This document shows, piece after piece, positions 6,954-10,748 of a stretch of DNA of 10,748 bases (position 1 is the first letter of the stretch; each line of letters begins with the position of its first letter). The position numbers and the translations under genes were made by a program. This DNA is from DATJMJ01 sp035503975 (lineage in GTDB: Bacteria; Actinomycetota; Acidimicrobiia; Acidimicrobiales; Palsa-688). The notes beneath the pieces were generated by a model. The model searched no databases. It was not told the origin of the DNA and was given only the letters and a program-made list of their open reading frames with translations. The stretch is taken from assembly GCA_035503975.1 (NCBI GenBank), contig DATJST010000486.1, positions 1 through 10,748 on the forward strand, written 5' to 3'.

Positions 6954-7022
6954 AAGGTCCTCCAAGGTCATGGCTGTGACGACCACGAGTTCGGTGTATA
7001 CCCGGAAAAGACGCTCGGGCGT

Positions 7023-7268
7023 TCACAATGTCTCCTGAGTGAGGACGAAGAGGCCGGCCACCTGCCCGTCGCCGTCGAACGCGAAACGGGCCTTATACCT
7101 GCCCTTGGGCGAGGAAAGCGGTGAGTCGACGACGGTGTAGCCGATGCCTAGGCTCACCTGCGGTTCGCCCATCTCGAGGTCGTCACCGAGCGCGCCGCTC
7201 AGTTGCGAGCGAACAGTCTTTAGCAGCGCTCGGACGCAGCTCTGGCATCGCGGTCCTTTCTGGTCTCG
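7023..7268 (-). pseudogene. DUF3887-like domain fragment without a start codon
   Basis: Between TAA (7271-7269) and TGA (7025-7023) the reverse strand has an open frame with no ATG, GTG or TTG in its first 32 codons. Its translation contains EPQVSLGIGYTVVDSPL and ARFAFDGDGQVAGLFVL. The second segment resembles the end of DUF3887, a domain often placed before alpha/beta hydrolases. A well-placed AGAAAGGA with ATG 7248 exists, but in another frame that ends quickly, as expected after a frameshift. After the TGA the same frame runs 23 stop-free codons into ATG 6953 of the hydrolase. Most likely it is the decayed end of a DUF3887 gene or domain. The alternatives are a 49-residue gene from ATG 7172, or stop-codon readthrough. 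Confidence 0.55.
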
Positions 7269-7275
7269 TTAGATC

Positions 7276-7301
7276 ATTCCCATCTGGAGGAATAGTATCA
7301 T
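7276..7301 (+). promoter_or_regulatory. Candidate promoter/operator of the winged-helix regulator
   Basis: An AT-rich island in otherwise GC-rich DNA holds a TATCAT box (7296-7301), preceded by a short inverted repeat ATTCC (7276-7280) and GGAAT (7289-7293). A transcript would start near 7308, giving a leader of about 24 bases before GTG 7332. No good -35 box is seen. The repeat could be an autoregulatory site. Confidence 0.3.
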
Positions 7302-7331
7302 ATACGTGAATGAAGCTGCTACGTTGGGTGC

Positions 7332-7886
7332 GTGGCCAGCGCCGATCTCTTGCTCCACCCGGTGCGCCTCCGCATCGTGAAGGCGTTCCTCGGGGACCGG
7401 GCGCTCACCACCGCCCAACTCGCCAGCGAGCTGAGCGACGTGCCGCTCGGGAGCCTCTACCGCCACATGGCCCTGCTTGCCAACGCCGGCGTGCTCCAGG
7501 TCGTGGCCGAGCGGCGAGCCCGTGGCGCTGTAGAGCGCACCTACTTGATGCGCGCTGTGGCCGCCCAGGTGCACCCCGACGAGGTTGCGGCGATGAGCCG
7601 GGAGGAGCACACCCAGGCCTTCGTTGCCTTCGTCGCCGGCCTGCTCGGCGACTTCGACCGCTACGTCGGCTCGGTGGCCTTCGACCCGATCGCCGATATG
7701 GCCGCCTACCGGCTGGCGGCGATGTGGCTCACTGACGCCGAGTACGCCCAGTTCCTCCGTGACCTCGTGGCGGTCGCGCAGGGCCGGCTGGCCAACGGAC
7801 CGGGCCCGGGACGACGACGACGCCTCTTCTACCAGGTGCTCCTTCCCGCACCCGAGGCTGCCGGCACCCCTTCGGAACCGGAGTAG
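7332..7886 (+). CDS. Winged-helix (ArsR-like) transcriptional regulator
   Basis: This is a 184-residue regulator. Residues about 8-70 form a winged helix of the ArsR/HTH_20 type: HPVRLRIVKAFL, then LTTAQLASELSDVPLGSLYRHMALLANAGVLQVV and the wing ERRARGAVERTYLM. The C-terminal half (TQAFVAFVAGLLGDFDRYVG... MWLTDAEYAQFLRDLVAV) resembles a helical effector or dimer domain found in actinobacterial regulators of this type. No cysteine pair for metal sensing is seen, so a metal-responsive role is unlikely. GTG 7332 is the only start in this frame (TGA at 7311-7313) and it has a poor ribosome binding site. A GTG at 7306 opens another frame reading VNEAATLG, which could be the original N-terminus before a frameshift. 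The gene diverges from the DUF3887 fragment and hydrolase, a likely target by position. Confidence 0.87.
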   Translation: MASADLLLHPVRLRIVKAFLGDRALTTAQLASELSDVPLGSLYRHMALLANAGVLQVVAERRARGAVERTYLMRAVAAQVHPDEVAAMSREEHTQAFVAFVAGLLGDFDRYVGSVAFDPIADMAAYRLAAMWLTDAEYAQFLRDLVAVAQGRLANGPGPGRRRRLFYQVLLPAPEAAGTPSEPE

Positions 7887-7905
7887 CGGTCTTCCATCGG
7901 CAGGT

Positions 7906-7926
7906 CCGCGAGGTCGACCGTCGCGG
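7906..7926. terminator. Weak hairpin between convergent units
   Basis: CCGCGA (7906-7911) pairs with TCGCGG (7921-7926) around a GGTCGACC palindrome. It lies between the end of the winged-helix regulator and the end of the decayed SDR. There is no T-run; position is the main support. Confidence 0.25.
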
Positions 7927-7941
7927 CCTCATCGTGGCGGG

Positions 7942-8241
7942 TCAGCGGGCGAAGGCCGCAGCCGTGAGGTTGGAGCCGCCGGTGCACTCCAGGACGGTAC
8001 CGGTGACGAAGGTGGCGCTCGCCAAGAAAAGGATCGCTTCGGCCGCGTCATCCGGCTTGCCGACCCTGCGCGCCGGGCTAACGGCCATGTACGCGCGGCC
8101 CCCCGGCTGGCCGGCGACGAGCGCGCTCGGCAACCCAGATTTGGGGCGGCATTGTCTCGTTGTCGGTTGGCTCGATCCTGACGACAGATATTCCACCTGG
8201 ACCATAATTCGCTTGCCGTCCGCCAGCGTTGCCGCCACCAT
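7942..8241 (-). pseudogene. Decayed SDR: C-terminal remnant in a chimeric frame
   Basis: From about 8100 to 7942 the frame encodes the last 50 or so residues of a short-chain dehydrogenase: ARRVGKPDDAAEAILFLAS, then FVTGTVLECTGGSNL, the usual C-terminal pattern with the normal VDGG changed to CTGG. No Rossmann motif, NNAG or YxxxK is present upstream, so about 200 residues are missing and the gene cannot be active. The open frame reaches back to ATG 8241 (preceded by CGGGGACC) and begins MVAATLADGKRIMVQVEYLS, which is not SDR-like. It faintly resembles the start of trypsin-co-occurring (CU044_2847-type) small proteins. It reads as a deletion or recombination scar joining two genes. It is not the same SDR as the intact one at 3875. 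Confidence 0.55.
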
Positions 8242-8336
8242 GGTCCCCGTGGAGCTGAGGATCCCACGGGCCCGCCGGTCATCGACCTTCTGGGCCCTTG
8301 AGGCAGTCGAGGTCCCTGGCCACCGGCGACCTGTTC

Positions 8337-9455
8337 TCATGACGGACGCACGCCTTCTCGCTGATAGTCGAGGCGCCTCGGGTAAGGCGAACCCCGAGAA
8401 CCGATAGGAGCGGCAGTTGACTCGCGCACAACCAGCTCCGTAGCGCACCGTTCGGTGCGTGGCAATGGCGTGCCATCCGTTATCAAGTCGATCGCCAGGG
8501 ATGCCGCCCGAAGTCCCATCTCGAACATCGGTTGACGCACAGTAGTGAGGGGTGGAGCCAGATGCCTGGCATATGTATCGTCGAAGCCCACCAGCGAGAT
8601 GTCACGAGGCACCCTGACCTCTTGCTCGTAAAGGGTTTGGAGCGCTCCAGCCGCAAGCAGATCCGACGCCGTGAAGACGGCCGTGAGTTCGCAGGACTGC
8701 TTCAGGAGTTGGGCCATGTAACGTGCTCCGGTTTCCACGCTGCCCCAACCTCCGCGCTCTCGAGGATAGGCGCCGAGGACTATATAGTCCTCGTTCAGCG
8801 CTAACCCCGCTCCGCTCAGCGAGTCGCGGTAGGCATCAAAACGTTCGGCGACAATACGGTCCACCTGAGCGTCGCCCGAGGCGCTCAGGAAGGTATAGGG
8901 TTCCCCAATGTAACCTATGCGCTCATGGCCAAGCTCGAGCAGGTAAGCCATAGCCCGCGTTGCACCTTGGTAGTTATCGGCTACCACCGACCCCGAACTT
9001 TCGCAAAGCTGACGGCCTATTTCGACCACCGAGATACCGGCGTCTAGCGCCGCTTGCACGCTATCGCGCTGGAGTGCGGCGGTAAAAATGATGGCGTCAA
9101 CACGTTGGGTAAGAAAGGTCTCGACGCCGTCCCTCTCCCGCGACGCTTCTCCCCGCGCGTTGAAGATGAGCACTTTAAAGCCCTGCTCGACGGCGGCGTT
9201 CTCCGCCCCCATGGCGACCTCGGCGAAAAACGGGTTCGGCATGATGCCATGAAGGACAAGGCCCATCGTGATGGTTCGCTTCCGCCGGAGACCTTGGGCT
9301 ACCGCGTTGAGCCGGTAGCCGGTATCACGTATTGCCTTATCAACTCGTCTCTTTGTGGATGGCGAGACATAACCGTTTTGGTGGAGCACTCGCCCGACGG
9401 TGGCGATGGATACCCCCGCGCGGCTGGCGACGTCCTTCAAAGTCACTTCGGGCAT
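8337..9455 (-). CDS. LacI-family transcriptional regulator
   Basis: The 372-residue product has standard LacI layout. Residues 5-50 form the helix-turn-helix (TLKDVASRAGVSIATVGRVLHQNGYVS in two segments), followed by the hinge helix NAVAQGLRR. From residue 62 on comes a periplasmic-binding-protein-like effector domain (MGLVLHGIMPNPFFAEVAMG, AIIFTA, GHERIGYIGEP, FTASDLLAAGAL, DISLVGFDDTYARHLAPPLTTVRQP). The recognition helix has VGRVLH where most members have VSRVLN. The last 20 or so residues are an extra polar tail. AGGAGA (9465-9460) lies 4 bases before the ATG. The start overlaps the end of the HSL-type hydrolase gene by 13 bp, so the regulator is cotranscribed with the hydrolases and probably controls that operon. 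The effector is unknown, and the operator would lie upstream, outside the window. Confidence 0.93.
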   Translation of the reverse strand: MPEVTLKDVASRAGVSIATVGRVLHQNGYVSPSTKRRVDKAIRDTGYRLNAVAQGLRRKRTITMGLVLHGIMPNPFFAEVAMGAENAAVEQGFKVLIFNARGEASRERDGVETFLTQRVDAIIFTAALQRDSVQAALDAGISVVEIGRQLCESSGSVVADNYQGATRAMAYLLELGHERIGYIGEPYTFLSASGDAQVDRIVAERFDAYRDSLSGAGLALNEDYIVLGAYPRERGGWGSVETGARYMAQLLKQSCELTAVFTASDLLAAGALQTLYEQEVRVPRDISLVGFDDTYARHLAPPLTTVRQPMFEMGLRAASLAIDLITDGTPLPRTERCATELVVRESTAAPIGSRGSPYPRRLDYQREGVRPS

Positions 9456-10417
9456 GCCGTCTCCTGGGGGAGCTCGCTCTTTCGCGGCGGCGCAGGTTTC
9501 ATAAAAGCGCTCCTCAGCCGGGAAGCGGTAGCCGATATCGCGCCTTTTGCGTCGTCTACCGCGGCCAACAGGTTATAGAACCCGTGTACTTGACCCTGAT
9601 AGGTAAGCATTTGGACGGGGACCCCGTCCGCACCCAGACGGCGGTGGTACTCCTCTGTGTCAACGCGCAGTATGTCGTGCTCGGCGGCGATCAGGAGCGC
9701 AGGTGGCGAGCCTCGGAGAGACCTTGCTCGCAGCGGCGCAGCATCGGGCTTCAGCCTGTCCGCTGGCGATGGGACGTAGCTGTCCCAGATGTACTGCAAG
9801 CTCCTCCGGGACATTTGCCCAAAATCAGCTACCCCAAGAAAGTCAGCGTATTGTTCCAGGAACTCCTGGTAGCCCGGGTTGTCGAGATCGGTAGTCAACA
9901 CGGGGTAGACGAGCACTTGGAGCGCGAGTGACATTCCCGCCGCCACGGACCTCAGCGCCACGGCCGCCGCCAGGTTGCCGCCCGCGCTGTCTCCCCCGAC
10001 GGCGACCAGGTCGAAGTCTCGAGGCATTCGGGCAGTTACTTCCCAGGCGTCATCTATCGCCGCGGGGAAGCGGTGCTCGGGGGCGAGCCTGTAGTCGACA
10101 GACGCCACTGCGCACCCGACCAGGTTCGCGATTGCACACGCCACGGCGTCATAACAGTCAAGGTCCCCCAGCATCCACCCTCCGCCGTGAAGCCAGACGA
10201 AGACGGCATGCGGTGCCGGGTGCGGTAAGTAAAGACGCGTCCTGACGCCGCCAACCTCTACGTCGTCAATGGACCACACCCTCTCCGGCTCTCCTCCGCC
10301 GGCGACGCTCTCCTCGTGCATCTGCTTGCGCAAGGTCTCGACGCTGCGCTCCCACATTGGAGGCCCCACGTGGGCGGCTTCAACCCGGGCCTTCACTTGC
10401 GACGAAGGTGTACTCAT
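9443..10417 (-). CDS. HSL-family alpha/beta hydrolase (esterase/lipase-like)
   Basis: This is a cytoplasmic esterase-type enzyme of 324 residues, normal for the hormone-sensitive-lipase group (Abhydrolase_3). It shows the oxyanion motif HGGGW (77-81), the YRLAPEHRFPAAIDDA block (109-124), nucleophile S144 in GGDSAGGN, acid D248 in EHDIL and base H278 in VHGF. The N-terminal cap helices (residues 5-40) are typical. The chemistry is hydrolysis of a short or medium acyl ester; the substrate is unknown. ATG 10417 lies 5 bases after the stop of the serine hydrolase gene, with a weak ribosome binding site, so translation is probably coupled. The last codons overlap the LacI-type gene. With both neighbours it forms a two-esterase plus regulator operon. 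Confidence 0.94.
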   Translation of the reverse strand: MSTPSSQVKARVEAAHVGPPMWERSVETLRKQMHEESVAGGGEPERVWSIDDVEVGGVRTRLYLPHPAPHAVFVWLHGGGWMLGDLDCYDAVACAIANLVGCAVASVDYRLAPEHRFPAAIDDAWEVTARMPRDFDLVAVGGDSAGGNLAAAVALRSVAAGMSLALQVLVYPVLTTDLDNPGYQEFLEQYADFLGVADFGQMSRRSLQYIWDSYVPSPADRLKPDAAPLRARSLRGSPPALLIAAEHDILRVDTEEYHRRLGADGVPVQMLTYQGQVHGFYNLLAAVDDAKGAISATASRLRSAFMKPAPPRKSELPQETACPK

Positions 10418-10422
10418 CGCAC

Positions 10423-10748
10423 TTATCGCCCTGCGCCCTCGAGGCAGCCGTGAAGAGCTCTCAGCAGCGAGAGGCCGCGTGGGTCTTGGGGAAGGTCACG
10501 CATCAGGTTCATCGAATAAGAAAAGCCCAACCCGCGCCCAGGCCAGCACCCGTGCAGAGAACCACCGTTGCCTCCGTGCCCGAACGCGTCCGCCACCGGC
10601 CCTAGCGGCATGTCAGGAGTCTGCAATTGGAACCCAACGCTGTAGCTGGTAGAGCGTTGCAGGATAGGGTCGAAACGGGAGACGAGCGGCCGGTTCGCCA
10701 TTGCGAAGGTCTCTCGCGAGACGAGCGCGCTCAAGGAGGCGTACATCT
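10423..10748 (-). CDS. Beta-lactamase-fold serine hydrolase, C-terminal part (partial)
   Basis: Only the last 107 or so residues are in the window; the gene runs off the right edge, so the ATG near 10746 is unlikely to be the real start. The segment shows a GFQLQ strand and then FGHGGNGGSL, where HGG replaces the KTG motif of beta-lactamases as in class C-like esterases (EstB type), followed by GLGFSYSMNLM and a final helix (LSLLRALHGCL). The catalytic SxxK motif would be upstream and cannot be checked. It probably acts as an esterase rather than on antibiotics, given the HSL-type partner 5 bp downstream and the LacI-type regulator in the same operon. Confidence 0.8.
   Translation of the reverse strand, partial: MYASLSALVSRETFAMANRPLVSRFDPILQRSTSYSVGFQLQTPDMPLGPVADAFGHGGNGGSLHGCWPGRGLGFSYSMNLMRDLPQDPRGLSLLRALHGCLEGAGR

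Overview
The window comes from a high-GC genome. Gene style (GTG starts, TTTTS-type linkers, a lipoprotein with duplicated CxxxHG...PDP units, TetR/SDR and LacI/esterase cassettes) points to the phylum Actinomycetota; I cannot place it more precisely from sequence alone. No rRNA, tRNA, CRISPR array or intact mobile element is visible.

Left part (1-3190, + strand): the 3' part of a secreted lipoprotein made of two copies of a small cysteine/histidine motif, a gene-poor gap, then a large secreted protein (926-2572) whose C-terminal domain carries a JAMM/MPN metalloprotease-like signature (Glu, HxH, SxxD) behind a predicted Ig-like domain. About 600 bp of poorly coding DNA follows. It holds a weak hint of an insertion-sequence end and a small reverse-strand ORF that overlaps the stop codon of a regulator by four bases.

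Middle (3191-5435): a TetR repressor gene (- strand) is divergent from a classical short-chain dehydrogenase (SDR) gene (+), followed by a SnoaL/NTF2-like gene. The divergent region has a near-consensus promoter overlapped by two 20-bp imperfect palindromes 23 bp apart. These look like tandem TetR operators, so the SDR (and perhaps the SnoaL-like enzyme) is probably inducible by a small molecule sensed by the TetR protein. A GC-rich inverted repeat between the convergent units may terminate both.

Right part (5436-8241): an exported or membrane-anchored alpha/beta hydrolase (- strand). Just upstream, in the same frame and separated by one TGA, lies a start-less DUF3887-like fragment. A winged-helix regulator (+) is divergent from it. 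A decayed SDR C-terminus (- strand) follows.

End (8337-10748, all - strand, transcribed right to left): a tight operon of a beta-lactamase-fold serine hydrolase (5' end outside the window), an HSL-family alpha/beta hydrolase and a LacI-family regulator, with 5 bp between the first two genes and a 13 bp overlap between the last two. This looks like a small ester-degradation cassette with its own regulator. Overall the window is an accessory, regulator-rich region with at least two gene remnants.
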